DNA from: PCPOR2b sp965220385
GTDB taxonomy: Bacteria > Poribacteria > WGA-4E > PCPOR2b
Reading direction: 5' to 3'
DNA: 64,000 nucleotides
Assembly: GCA_965220385.1 (NCBI GenBank)
Contig: OZ244825.1
Span: 3,596,001-3,660,000, forward strand
In this document: positions 50,381 to 59,920 of the stretch, piece by piece
Position numbering within the stretch: position 1 is the stretch's first letter
Layout: each line of letters begins with the position of its first letter
Translations under genes and position numbers: made by a program
The notes under the pieces: model-generated
The model's database searches: none
Told to the model about the DNA's origin: nothing
What the model saw: the letters and a program-made list of their open reading frames with translations, nothing else

Positions 50381-52354
50381 TTACCCGGGCAGCGCACCGC
50401 GATAGTCCACCCCTGTGAACATGCCGACGACCATCCACAACCCAACCATACCATATTCACCGAGAATCAGTCCCATAAACAGCGGTCTGAGTTTACGGTA
50501 GCTCCCAACCCCTCCGGTCTTCATAATTACATACTTCAGAAGCCAACCGATAAACATCGACGCCCAAAGAAAATAGGATGAATATACCGCCCCCATGACA
50601 TAGCCGATTGGGTGCAATTTCCACCAAATAAATTGATGGCGCATAACGAGGAGAAAAGAGATAATTCCGGTGCCGACAAGCATACTGTAAACTTCAGCCC
50701 ATTTTGGTCCCTTTGGAAACTGTATCACCGAAGTGATGTGGTTAAAATACCTTGGCGACCTGACGAACGGTCCCTGTTGCAAGTTGAGCGCACCTTTGTC
50801 ATAAATCAGCGGTAACGACGCAATATAGGAAACTCCTATCGAAAAGAGGATGGCGAGCGTCATCGCCCAAAATAGACCTCTTCGACTGAGCCTCACAGGG
50901 TCGGCGGCTTTGAATCCGTGTAGAATACTCGGCATCAAAATCCCGCCCCAATCGCGCATCATGACCCGTTGGAATCCCAAGAAACTCCAGCTATTCGCAC
51001 CGATGATTCTCGTACCGACAGTGGTCTCGAAATACTCCGAGGGGTACATTGGGGCTTGGATAAGCAACAGTCCGCCGTTGACGACCATCCATGTCAAGGC
51101 GGTAGAGACAATGAGAAAAAGGGCGATAATGCTCAGAGCAATCCAGAGCGACATCCCGGCGTAGGCGCAGAGGATGCCCAGTAGAAGAAATCCAAAAATC
51201 AGTCCCAGCAGCGCCCATTTATAAGGGAGCGGTTCGTTGGAATCGTCAATTGCTCTGGTTGTAGATCTTTCGGCAAACGTCTTTTTCAGTATATCGCTAA
51301 GATGGCGACGACTGTTGTATATGAAAGCCAATGCAAGCACCACGTAGACCGCCATCGTTTGTCCCCGCGCACAGATCCACGGATTAATCGGGATAGAAAG
51401 TGCATTGATTATCAAATACTGAACCTTGAAAAAGAGAAAGAAGAACCAGCAACTGAAGGAGACCTCCATGCTGAGAAGGTATGTGATGCCGATGACTGAG
51501 AAATAGAGGAACAAGCGGAGTTGGGGCCACCAGCGCATCACAATCCACGGCCTTTCGGTGAATGGTCCGTAGAGGTCGTAGCGATTGGGAATTCGGGGAA
51601 GTGCAGGAAAGTATTCGTGGAAACCGTTGAGCAGATGAAATATGGCAGCAATCGCAAATCCTATCCACATCGCTCTGCTCTTGAAAAAGCCGCTAAGCAG
51701 CGAATTAGGCTGTGTGCGCTGCACCATCTCAGCGGGCACGGCAACAAGCGGGAATATGAACCGTTCGTGTTCAACCCACTGCTTCCGCAGAACAACCGAT
51801 AGACAGATTATGACGAAGTACAGAATGATGATAAATATCGTCCAAGCGAAAAGTGGCTTTGCCCACAGTGCCCATGGAACGAACGTTTCGCCACTATAGA
51901 AATCTGAAGCCGCCTGTTTATCCCATATCACGAGCCACTCTGGCAGGTGCGGGTAGAGCGTATCGACCCATTCGTTCTCTGGCGTAGCGAAATAACGTGG
52001 CGCGACTATATAGGGAAGCAGGTACCCCATCATGCCTTTGGAAGGGATAGCCGAAGTCACGATTAGCATCACCCAGACGGTCATCAACTCGCCGGGATTC
52101 AACTCTGCTTTCGGTGTTATCCTTTTGAGGACAGGGTTGATGCCAAGGGCAAGGACAACCAGCGCAAAGAGTGCTCCCAAAGGGAAATGACTGCCGGAAA
52201 TATCTGTCCCTTGAAGGTAGTAGTCATTATACGGTGTAATCGCCGTCTGTATGATGACCAAGGCGAGACCAATGATAATCGCTCTTAAAGACATATCACC
52301 CTCGCTGACCACTGTTTCTGTGGGACGGTTCAATGATGCAGAGCGTCTGACCAT
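50381..52354 (-). CDS. large multi-spanning membrane protein, DUF6785/DUF6784-type (paralogue)
   Basis: 657 residues, same architecture as the convergent gene at 48376. Shared motifs include RYFATPENEW (YATPENDW in the other), RKQWVEHERFIFPLVAVP, and WWKLHPIGYVMGA (WWPFHPAGYALAT). Similarity is moderate, so the duplication is old. Start region MVRRSASLNRP; a Met 20 residues further in (MSLRAIIIGLALVI) is an alternative start just before the first span. Function unknown. Confidence 0.75.
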   Translation of the reverse strand: MVRRSASLNRPTETVVSEGDMSLRAIIIGLALVIIQTAITPYNDYYLQGTDISGSHFPLGALFALVVLALGINPVLKRITPKAELNPGELMTVWVMLIVTSAIPSKGMMGYLLPYIVAPRYFATPENEWVDTLYPHLPEWLVIWDKQAASDFYSGETFVPWALWAKPLFAWTIFIIILYFVIICLSVVLRKQWVEHERFIFPLVAVPAEMVQRTQPNSLLSGFFKSRAMWIGFAIAAIFHLLNGFHEYFPALPRIPNRYDLYGPFTERPWIVMRWWPQLRLFLYFSVIGITYLLSMEVSFSCWFFFLFFKVQYLIINALSIPINPWICARGQTMAVYVVLALAFIYNSRRHLSDILKKTFAERSTTRAIDDSNEPLPYKWALLGLIFGFLLLGILCAYAGMSLWIALSIIALFLIVSTALTWMVVNGGLLLIQAPMYPSEYFETTVGTRIIGANSWSFLGFQRVMMRDWGGILMPSILHGFKAADPVRLSRRGLFWAMTLAILFSIGVSYIASLPLIYDKGALNLQQGPFVRSPRYFNHITSVIQFPKGPKWAEVYSMLVGTGIISFLLVMRHQFIWWKLHPIGYVMGAVYSSYFLWASMFIGWLLKYVIMKTGGVGSYRKLRPLFMGLILGEYGMVGLWMVVGMFTGVDYRGALPG

Positions 52355-52781
52355 CTACGATCGGTCAACCGATCCCCGAAGAATGAAGGAAGCATAGGGG
52401 CAACCCCTTTTCTTCCAATCTTCTCATCTTCGATTTGATACCATCAAACTGATGCAACATCACAATTATAGCACTTTTCTCGCTAAATACGGCGCTAAAA
52501 AACACCTCCTAACTAAGCGTGGCATATACGGAAGATTAACCACTATACTGTAGGCGGGGCATCCCCGATAAATCGGGATCCAAAGCGACTTGCCCCACCC
52601 GAAGAATTAAATGACCCTACGTTTTGAATTAAGAGATCGTTACAAAGCGTATAAAATGCTACAATGATTAAAACCACGGATATTCAACTAGCAACTTGCG
52701 TTATCTTAATGCCGACATGCGGAATGGAGAAGTCACCATCCTAATGAAACAAAAACGCTAACCATAGAAGGAATACAATGA
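52355..52781 (+). other. intergenic region with repeat fragments
   Basis: About 430 bases between divergent genes. It holds one CCCGATAAATCGGG palindrome (52564-52577) and a lone 17-base MITE end ACTAGCAACTTGCGTTA (52687-52703), whose exact complement is the left end of the element at 63168. No gene is supported. AGAAGGA at 52766-52772 serves the next gene. Confidence 0.5.
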
Positions 52782-54116
52782 ATGAGACATCATTTAACTT
52801 CCACAGCTTTTGCCGTAAAATTGTTGTGTATCAGTTTCGTATATCTCATATCAATCTCCCTTTGCGCTGCACAGGAGACAGGACAAGAAAGTGTTGCCGA
52901 ACTTATTGACAAACTTTTTAAATGGGAAATGTGGCGAGAGGCTGTACAACCTCTCGCCCAGCTAGAGGAGAAGATAGTACAACCTTTGGCTGAAGAGGTG
53001 AAAGAGAGGGGGAAATATTCCTACAGAGTGCAGAAGGTTTATGAGCATCTGACAACAGCAGCGGCAAAAAAAGAACTGATTGCCCTGCTCGACGATAAAG
53101 ATGAGCGAATTTGCCAGATAGCGGCTGAGGCTCTGATGAAGCACGGTGATAGCACTGCCGCTCCAGCATTGACGAAAGCGCTGAAACGGGTTCAGGATGA
53201 TTACACACGGTGGAACATCGCCTGTGCATTATGGAAAGTCGGGCCGAATGATCAATCTGCCCAAGCAATTTTAAACATCGCCAGAAAATCCAAAGGACAA
53301 TCCAAGGAAGAATTGTTTGCTATTGTAGATGATCCGATTGGTCACAGACACATGACTGAAACAGAAAGGTTAAGCTTTCTGCTTAATTACAAATTGGGAA
53401 TGATCGTTGGGGTTCCTGAAGCACTGGAGATTAGTCTGGATCCCCCGCAAGAATATGAACGGGAATTATTGTCCGATAATGATCGGTTTTTCTTAGAGAA
53501 ACATCGGTCTCAGGTGGTTGATATTATGCTTGTCCGCCTACGCGATAGCGGTTCAACAGTGGCGGCTTTGCTACTCGGCTACTTTAAGGAATCAAAGGCA
53601 CTTTCAGACCTCCAAAAATGGTTTATTGAATCCGACCACTTCTATGGGTGGGAAGGCAATTGGAATGAACTGAGCTACTATCAATTCCCCGACCGTCATT
53701 GCTATGAGGAAGCGATCACGCACATTACTGGAAAACCGATCAACGGGGTCATCAAGTTAACAGATGAACAGGTGACGCAACTGGTCCAAGGATACCGTCA
53801 AGCAAAGTCTTATGACCATATATCGAAACTCTACGTGTTGTTTCGGTTAAAACCGCATATTGCTCGCGAGGAAGCCACTCGGAAATTCAGGAACGCAACG
53901 AAGGAGGAGCGTTTTAGATTTTGTCACTTGATGCCAGATCTCTTGCCAAGAGAACTTTCACTAACCGAAGTCCGTAGGCTATTGGGAGAACCGGACAGAG
54001 TTCGGGAGTCATCATGGTTTTACGACTGTGGAAACAGCCCGATTGACAATCCCCATGTTTTGACGATTACTTTTGATAATGATAGGGTTATAAAAATAGA
54101 CGCTGATCGACACTAA
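52782..54116 (+). CDS. exported HEAT-repeat protein with a SmpA/BamE-like C-terminal segment
   Basis: 444 residues. Signal peptide (about 1-30, likely ending CAAQ). HEAT-type repeats are visible in KKELIALLDDKDERICQIAA and APALTKALKRVQDD. The middle is less clear. The C-terminal 60 residues (LSLTEVRRLLGEPDRV, then WFYDCG and LTITFDNDRVIKI) match the short beta-alpha-beta pattern of SmpA/OmlA-like domains. Probably a periplasmic protein-binding factor; no operon partner. AGAAGGA lies upstream. Confidence 0.65.
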   Translation: MRHHLTSTAFAVKLLCISFVYLISISLCAAQETGQESVAELIDKLFKWEMWREAVQPLAQLEEKIVQPLAEEVKERGKYSYRVQKVYEHLTTAAAKKELIALLDDKDERICQIAAEALMKHGDSTAAPALTKALKRVQDDYTRWNIACALWKVGPNDQSAQAILNIARKSKGQSKEELFAIVDDPIGHRHMTETERLSFLLNYKLGMIVGVPEALEISLDPPQEYERELLSDNDRFFLEKHRSQVVDIMLVRLRDSGSTVAALLLGYFKESKALSDLQKWFIESDHFYGWEGNWNELSYYQFPDRHCYEEAITHITGKPINGVIKLTDEQVTQLVQGYRQAKSYDHISKLYVLFRLKPHIAREEATRKFRNATKEERFRFCHLMPDLLPRELSLTEVRRLLGEPDRVRESSWFYDCGNSPIDNPHVLTITFDNDRVIKIDADRH

Positions 54117-54239
54117 GATGAGCAGAAATAACGGCGCATTTGAACGTATTGGCACACAAACTCACAGTTTGCACGACTTAAAACTGCGTTGAAAAAAAAT
54201 AAAAAATAATCTTAACATTTTAGAGGTTACGCAGTTCCG

Positions 54240-54297
54240 TTTGTAGTAGCGCAATTCATTGCGCGTCGCGACGGGCGATAAATCGCCCTACTACAAA
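54240..54297 (+). repeat. two-hairpin dispersed repeat, TTTGTAGTA type
   Basis: The outer arms TTTGTAGTA (54240-54248) and TACTACAAA (54289-54297) enclose GCGCAAT/ATTGCGC (54249-54264), the palindrome GTCGCGAC and GGGCGAT/ATCGCCC (54273-54288). Partial copies lie near 36491 and 42412. The fold is like the repeat at 48005 but the sequence differs. Confidence 0.7.
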
Positions 54298-54447
54298 CCT
54301 AAAATCTTCCCCTAGTTGGCTGATTCATTGAGGGTTGGAGCCGGTGTCTAGCGGTGATTCATTACTGAACTACAAAGCTTTGAGCGTTCAAGTGTGTAAA
54401 CCCTACATTTTTGAATAATCTTCCAAAGGCTAGTGCAGCCTCATCGC

Positions 54448-54486
54448 AAAAAAATAGCCCTCAGTCGGATCCACGACCGAGGGCTA
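54448..54486 (-). terminator. intrinsic terminator of the NHL-protein transcript
   Basis: Read on the minus strand, TAGCCCTCGGTCG pairs with CGACTGAGGGCTA across a 6-nt loop (12 of 13 pairs), followed by seven T. It lies 35 nt after the stop of the minus-strand gene ending at 54521. An A-run on the other side may make it bidirectional. Confidence 0.88.
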
Positions 54487-54520
54487 AAAACAACCAACTA
54501 ACTCAAACTATTCTTAGTAA

Positions 54521-55516
54521 CTATTCTTGATGAAGCGTCGGCGACCGCCTCGGGGGACCGAACTCTTGCTCTGTCAGCGGAATGGCGTGCTTCTTGTAGA
54601 CTTGTACTCGATAGGAGCAATTGTCCGATACGAACAACAACCCATCCCCGTTGATCGTCACGGATATCGGACGCCTGAACAATTTCTGTGGCTCAAGATT
54701 CGCCATATCTCTCATACGATTAGGACCAGCATTGGTCATCATATAATCGATCGCTGTCTCTGAGAGTGTCGCATCTCCCAAGAATTTTTCCACGTACCTC
54801 GATTCGGAATTGAACAGTTGTACGCGGTCATTTCCACAGTCAGCCACGTAAATGTCGCCGTGTTCGTCCACCGCAACGTCAGTAGGTCTATTCAATTCGC
54901 CATCCTCGCAGCCGGACTTACCAAGTGCAAAGATAAACTCACCCTCAGAATTGAACTTCTGTACCCTGTCGTTACGCCAGTCTACAACGTAAACGTCTCC
55001 TAACTCATCCACGGTTATGCCCCAAGGCATATCGAATTCGCCTTCTCCATCGCCATGGCTGCCCCATTTCGAGATAAACGTGCCGTCCTTGGTGAATTTC
55101 TGGACTCTGTGATTCAGGGCATCGGCAACGTAGATATTCTCTTCGGCGTCGAATGCAATCCCTGCGGGAGCATTGAGTTGTCCGTCTCCATCGCCATGTT
55201 CGCCCCACGTACCGAGCGACTCACCATCTGCATTGAATGATGCGATACAGTGCTTCGCTTCGTCGGAGATGTAAAGATTCTCCTCATTGTCGGTAATAAT
55301 CGCAACGCCCCACGTAGCCACGCCACCAATCTCGCCTAAGTTATCCTCATCCACGGTGTACTTTCTAACCATCGATGCGTCGCCGTTTCGACATAATATG
55401 TACAGGCGGTTTTCCTTTCCAAGTGCAACATCAACAGGAAAGTTGGTGTGTCGCCGCATACCTACAGTCTTGAAAAATGGGAAACCTGCGCGTAGCAGTC
55501 CGTATGGTCTACCCAT
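54521..55516 (-). CDS. NHL-repeat six-bladed beta-propeller protein
   Basis: 331 residues built of NHL blades with cores such as PAGIAFDAEENIYVADALNH, PWGITVDELGDVYVVDWRND and PTDVAVDEHGDIYVADCGND. No signal peptide is evident. NHL propellers bind proteins, RNA or small ligands, or act as lyases; no catalytic site is visible. AGGAGGTGA lies before the ATG. It follows DUF1800 and DUF1501 genes on the same strand, with a gap of 189 nt. Confidence 0.87.
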   Translation of the reverse strand: MGRPYGLLRAGFPFFKTVGMRRHTNFPVDVALGKENRLYILCRNGDASMVRKYTVDEDNLGEIGGVATWGVAIITDNEENLYISDEAKHCIASFNADGESLGTWGEHGDGDGQLNAPAGIAFDAEENIYVADALNHRVQKFTKDGTFISKWGSHGDGEGEFDMPWGITVDELGDVYVVDWRNDRVQKFNSEGEFIFALGKSGCEDGELNRPTDVAVDEHGDIYVADCGNDRVQLFNSESRYVEKFLGDATLSETAIDYMMTNAGPNRMRDMANLEPQKLFRRPISVTINGDGLLFVSDNCSYRVQVYKKHAIPLTEQEFGPPRRSPTLHQE

Positions 55517-55705
55517 GATTCACCTCCTGAATTCTGTGTGAGCGGGTGAGCGAGTGTGGGGGGAAGCGAGAAAACGGGATAGAAAATCTAACACAAAGAC
55601 GCAAGGATTTTCTATTTCCTTCCATTGCGTTATAACGTCCTCGCGTTTTATTCTGCTCGCTATCCCATTTTCCCACACTCCCTCATACACTTGCCCCCTC
55701 AAATT

Positions 55706-56845
55706 TTACCTGCTAGCAAAAGGATGGATCTGTTCAAAAGTTCCATCCACAACTGGGGTGGGATCGAGACCCATCCACTGTTCAAGGACTGTCCCGTATA
55801 TGCCGCGGAAGTCTATCGTATGCTCAAGATCTTCGCCGTTTGCCCACCGAGCGGGGTCGAGGGACGGATACTCAGCATACAGCCCTCCTTGGACATGGTC
55901 GCCGATGATGAATGCGCCACCGCCTGTACCGTGGTCGGTGCCGCTGGCGTTGTCCCTGATACGTCGTCCGAACTCTGAGAAGACCAGCATAACCACCTCG
56001 TCAGAGGCGTCATGATCGCGCAAGTCCTTGAAGAAATCGCGAATCGCTCCCGATAGCTCTGCGAGCAGCTTCGGATGCGACGGAACCTCATTTGCATGGT
56101 GATCGTAACCGCCGTGCTGTGTGTAAAAGACTCGCGTTCCAAGGTCGGCAAGATGTACTCGCGCAACATCCCGCAAACTCTTGGCGATTGGGTTACTCTC
56201 GTATTCGACCTCAGAGGTGTACATCGCAGGTGCTTTCTTCAGTGCGTCAGAGCCTTTAATCACATCGAGGCCTGTCTGCGACAGATAATCCATTACAACA
56301 CCGGTGCCGATAGCGGGACTGTACATCTCCTTGAATATCTCAAGGGCTTGGAGGCGCTGCGGATCAGCCTCTATATCAGTCATCAACCCGTAGGTGTCGA
56401 GGTTATCAATAGAGGTAGCCGGCACACCTGAGAGGGCGAGCGCCCTCGGCAGTCCTTTGCCAAAGGAAACACCCGTTAAGACGTTCTCCCCGTTGGGGTC
56501 GAGTTCCCGAATCACCCTGCCGACCCAACCCTCCGTGCCGATCTCTATCGGTTCGCAGGTGTGCCATACATCCATCGCTCGGAAATGGGAACGACTGGAA
56601 TCGGGATAGCCGATCCCCTGCACAATGGCAACCTCGCCTTGGTCGTACATATCCTTGAGGGGTTCGAAGTTTGGATTCCAGGCTAAAGTATCGTTGAGAG
56701 GGAGGACTTCTTCCTCCTTGAGCCCTACCACTGGACGGGAATCGTAGTACACGCCCTCGGTATAGGGAATAATTGTGTTCATGAAGTCGTTGCCACCCTT
56801 CAGTTCAACAACGACAAGGACAGGATCTTTCTGACTGACTGCCAT
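55706..56845 (-). CDS. DUF1501 domain protein
   Basis: 379 residues. LVVVELKGGNDFMNTIIPY opens the domain, followed by GIGYPDSSRSHFRAMDVWHT, the His-rich YTQHGGYDHHANE, FSEFGRRIRDNASGTDHGTGGG. This resembles sulfatase/alkaline phosphatase-fold metal sites. Many relatives have a Tat signal; none is visible here. ATG 56845, preceded by AAGGAG, is preferred over 56911. It is paired with DUF1800 100 nt upstream, an arrangement widespread in Planctomycetes and relatives. The joint function is unknown. Confidence 0.92.
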   Translation of the reverse strand: MAVSQKDPVLVVVELKGGNDFMNTIIPYTEGVYYDSRPVVGLKEEEVLPLNDTLAWNPNFEPLKDMYDQGEVAIVQGIGYPDSSRSHFRAMDVWHTCEPIEIGTEGWVGRVIRELDPNGENVLTGVSFGKGLPRALALSGVPATSIDNLDTYGLMTDIEADPQRLQALEIFKEMYSPAIGTGVVMDYLSQTGLDVIKGSDALKKAPAMYTSEVEYESNPIAKSLRDVARVHLADLGTRVFYTQHGGYDHHANEVPSHPKLLAELSGAIRDFFKDLRDHDASDEVVMLVFSEFGRRIRDNASGTDHGTGGGAFIIGDHVQGGLYAEYPSLDPARWANGEDLEHTIDFRGIYGTVLEQWMGLDPTPVVDGTFEQIHPFASR

Positions 56846-56944
56846 GTGACTCACTCCTTCCCCGCAGAGCATCTCGCCCCGCGGCGTATAACATCCGATC
56901 GCCGATTTCACGGATAAAATTCGCCAATCCCACTTCAGCCGTGA

Positions 56945-58333
56945 TTAGGCAAACTGATACTCTCTCGAAGATACAATTAACTGTAGCATACGCACCACGC
57001 GAGCGTTGTTCTCCTCCTCAGCGTCATCGGCTCCTATGTTGAGATCGCCCTGAGATGCTGCAAACCGGCTTAAAGACTCGCGCGTTGTCTCGCCGACATC
57101 TAACGGACCCACCAATTCAAGACATCTATCCACAAACTCATCGGGAGATAAAGCGCTCCCATTCGATTTAAGCCGACTGATGATCTGCTCAATACCCGGC
57201 TTGCTGGCGTCGCTGAGCTCACCGACAGAGAAATTAATGCGCTCGGTAAGTGTACCGCCATCAATCCACTCTCTACCGGTGTGCCAACCTTCCACAGTCG
57301 GAGGATTCAATAATTCCTGCCCCATCAGCGTGGTGGCTCCCGGATATTTCGCCATGCCCAGTTCGGGCTTCTGATAAGTCCCTACCAACTTCAGGATACC
57401 TGTGACAAGCTCGGTAGGACTCTTAACCTTTTTGAATCGCGCTTCTTTGAAGAAATCGGAGTTAAAGAGCGTTCTGAGTATATGACGTATATCTCCATCC
57501 GAATCCAAGAAGGCGTTTGACAGCGTAGCAATGGCGTCTGGGTCTTGCGGCGGGGTCACGTTCCAAGATGGGACCTGCGGTTCATCGGCGACAAAGAAGT
57601 TGTAAAGGTGCCTGGATATAAACTTCGCGCAGGCTGGCTGCTTCACGATGATGTCGATTATGTCATCACCGTTAAGATTACCTGTATGCCCCAAGAACGT
57701 CTTTTCGCCATTGTCGTGCTCCTCTTCAATGAAGGCGAAGTGTGAAGGATAGTAACCTTGTGGGTATAAGGGTGGGGGCTGGGTGAATGTCCACCCCGTA
57801 AAGGCGCGGGAACAATCTTTAATATCGTCCTCTGAATAGTTACCAACGCCCATTGAGAACAGTTCTAGTAGCTCTCTGCCGTAGTTCTCATTCGGTTCAC
57901 CTTTTCGGTTCTCGTTATTGTCAAGCCAGAAAATCATCGCAGGATCTTTCGACAGCGCGAGCAGAATCTCTCGCATGTTTGAAAGCCCCACGCGCCGCAA
58001 CATATCAATCTGCATGGAAGAAGCAAGTATATGCTGATTTTTCCCAACACCTGTAGCAAATACATGGTGCCAGAAAAGCGCCATTTTTTCTTCAAGCGGG
58101 CGCGGACTATTAAGCATACGATACATCCACGTCGTCCGATACCCGCCTTCAGAAGCACCAAAGTAACGATTCACAACGTCCTCGTCAATCGGCGGACAAC
58201 GCTCTATATCTACCAAGTCTTCCACAACATTTTCGTAGCCCTTCTTGACATACTCTTCTAACTCTGTTAGCGTTGTACCAAACCCCGCACGACGCATTAG
58301 ATGAGCAGTTAAAGCAACATCGGCATTCGACAT
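56945..58333 (-). CDS. DUF1800 domain protein
   Basis: 462 residues. Characteristic opening AHLMRRAGFGTTLTELEEYV, then MALFWHHVFATGVGKNQH, ENYGRELLELFSMGVGNYSE and AFTGWTF. It also has the C-terminal VEGWHTGREWIDGGTLTERI and LIVSSREYQFA. No signal peptide is seen, matching its DUF1501 partner. AGGAGG precedes the ATG. It heads a minus-strand group with DUF1501 and the NHL protein. Confidence 0.93.
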   Translation of the reverse strand: MSNADVALTAHLMRRAGFGTTLTELEEYVKKGYENVVEDLVDIERCPPIDEDVVNRYFGASEGGYRTTWMYRMLNSPRPLEEKMALFWHHVFATGVGKNQHILASSMQIDMLRRVGLSNMREILLALSKDPAMIFWLDNNENRKGEPNENYGRELLELFSMGVGNYSEDDIKDCSRAFTGWTFTQPPPLYPQGYYPSHFAFIEEEHDNGEKTFLGHTGNLNGDDIIDIIVKQPACAKFISRHLYNFFVADEPQVPSWNVTPPQDPDAIATLSNAFLDSDGDIRHILRTLFNSDFFKEARFKKVKSPTELVTGILKLVGTYQKPELGMAKYPGATTLMGQELLNPPTVEGWHTGREWIDGGTLTERINFSVGELSDASKPGIEQIISRLKSNGSALSPDEFVDRCLELVGPLDVGETTRESLSRFAASQGDLNIGADDAEEENNARVVRMLQLIVSSREYQFA

Positions 58334-58762
58334 TTTCTCCTCCTTGGACTGACGAACAACTGTCGCCCCAAAAATATCAAGGGATCTGGATAAAAGACAT
58401 CCTCTCCGATACCATAGCGTGGGAGATTATGCTATCAACCGGCGTCAATCCGTGCATCGGGCTAAGGATACCTGTTCTTGGATCCCAACCTGGGCGATTT
58501 TGGATGATGATTTCCAATCATATTTGAACCGTGTAAAGTTTCTTCATTTTATCGCAGTTGCCAAAAACTGTCAATCTTTTTCTCTTGTCTGTTTTGACTG
58601 TGTCGAGTTGGAAAACGGGGAGTGGAACGGTGCAATCTCCCGCATCCCTATTGGATCGAGGGAATCCGCAAATTCTGTGGATCGGCTGACCCCGTTGTGC
58701 TATAATGGACTGGTCACTTACCCAAGAGAATATCGCTGAGATAAAGTGAGAAGGAGGCATTC
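58334..58762 (+). other. intergenic region between divergent genes
   Basis: About 430 bases. The only distinct signal is an extended -10 promoter for the plus-strand gene (TG at 58698-58699 and TATAAT at 58701-58706; the -35 is poor), then AAGGAGG before ATG 58763. No gene or repeat element is seen in the rest. Confidence 0.5.
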
Positions 58763-59851
58763 ATGGCTGAACCCAAATATACCGTAGCAGTTATTGGTTG
58801 CGGACGCCTCGGTCAGCACTACGCGGAGGTGTATCAGACACTGCCCAATACCGAATTGGTCGCCATCGTCGAACACAATCCGGAGAGATTACGCGCTGTC
58901 GGGGAACGTTTCGGCATCAAGGCACTCTACCCGGATGCCGAAGCTATGTATCGGGAAATTGTCCCCGACATTGCGGCTGTCGTTTTGCCCGGCAAGTATA
59001 TAAAAGAGGCGGTGATCGCGAGTGCCCAAGCGGGTGTCAAAGGCGTGTCTACTGACAAACCGATTGGGGCGTGTCTGGCAGACGTTGACGAGATGGTGGA
59101 GGTATGTGAGGAGCGCGGCGTGGTCTTTGCCGGTGGCAATCTCCAGCGTGCAATGTCGGAGGTCCAAGAGGTTGCCGGTTGGCTTCGCGCTGGCAACTAC
59201 GGTGAACTACGGGGTGCCTGCGTCCATCGTTGGGGCGGCGAGATATCGGGCGGCGGGTGTCAGCATATCGCCGTGCTGCGGCTTCTGGCACAGGCAGAGA
59301 TCAGCGAGGTAATCGCTTGGGGTACACCCGAAGCAGCCCTCCAAAGCGACAACGACGAGGATTTGATCATCAACGGACAATTTCGTCTGAGCAACGGTCT
59401 CATCTGCCCTGTTTTCGGTCAGGAAACCCCTTACCGTGGTGTTGACGTATGGACCGACGATACACTCATTCGATGGGATTGGGCGCCCCCCGAAATCTAT
59501 CGTGGCTTCGATCAGAATGGGGAGCGGATTAAGGAGGAAACCTCCTACACACCGGTACAATATCCCCGCTTCTCCTATATGGTAACGTCAATCATCTCTT
59601 TCCTTGACGTGCTATCAAACGGAGGAGAACTGGCTATATCCGGGCATGACCTGCGGCAGTCCCTTGAAGCGGCGGTTGCCGCCAAGTATTCCGCTCTGTG
59701 GGGCAGTGTTCCGTTGCAGCTCCCGTTAGAAGATCGCTCACTGACGCTCTATCCGCGGCCTTACCGATGGCTCGGCGGCGATCAGTCGGGACGACGACAA
59801 ACCTACGAGGAGGCGTTGTCGGATCCACTATTCCCTAAATCCAGTGGATAG
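58763..59851 (+). CDS. Gfo/Idh/MocA family oxidoreductase
   Basis: 362 residues. Rossmann start VAVIGCGRLGQHYAEVYQTL, then a STDKPIGA loop holding the active-site Lys, and HRWGGEISGGGCQHIAVLRL with candidate His residues. It is not close to the homologue at 36568. Substrate probably a sugar, inositol or amino-sugar derivative. AAGGAGG lies 6 nt before the ATG and an extended -10 promoter upstream. Confidence 0.87.
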   Translation: MAEPKYTVAVIGCGRLGQHYAEVYQTLPNTELVAIVEHNPERLRAVGERFGIKALYPDAEAMYREIVPDIAAVVLPGKYIKEAVIASAQAGVKGVSTDKPIGACLADVDEMVEVCEERGVVFAGGNLQRAMSEVQEVAGWLRAGNYGELRGACVHRWGGEISGGGCQHIAVLRLLAQAEISEVIAWGTPEAALQSDNDEDLIINGQFRLSNGLICPVFGQETPYRGVDVWTDDTLIRWDWAPPEIYRGFDQNGERIKEETSYTPVQYPRFSYMVTSIISFLDVLSNGGELAISGHDLRQSLEAAVAAKYSALWGSVPLQLPLEDRSLTLYPRPYRWLGGDQSGRRQTYEEALSDPLFPKSSG

Positions 59852-59854
59852 TTC

Positions 59855-59882
59855 GTAGGGAACGCAGATCTGCGTTCCCTAC
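59855..59882. repeat. perfect 28-bp palindrome
   Basis: GTAGGGAACGCAGA followed directly by its exact complement. It lies 4 nt after the Gfo/Idh/MocA stop and 39 nt from the convergent PhyH gene, so it could act as a terminator stem for both but lacks T-runs. A dispersed repeat is equally likely. Confidence 0.6.
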
Positions 59883-59920
59883 TAAGAATGGGCAAGTCCT
59901 TGTGAGATTACGTCGGAGGC

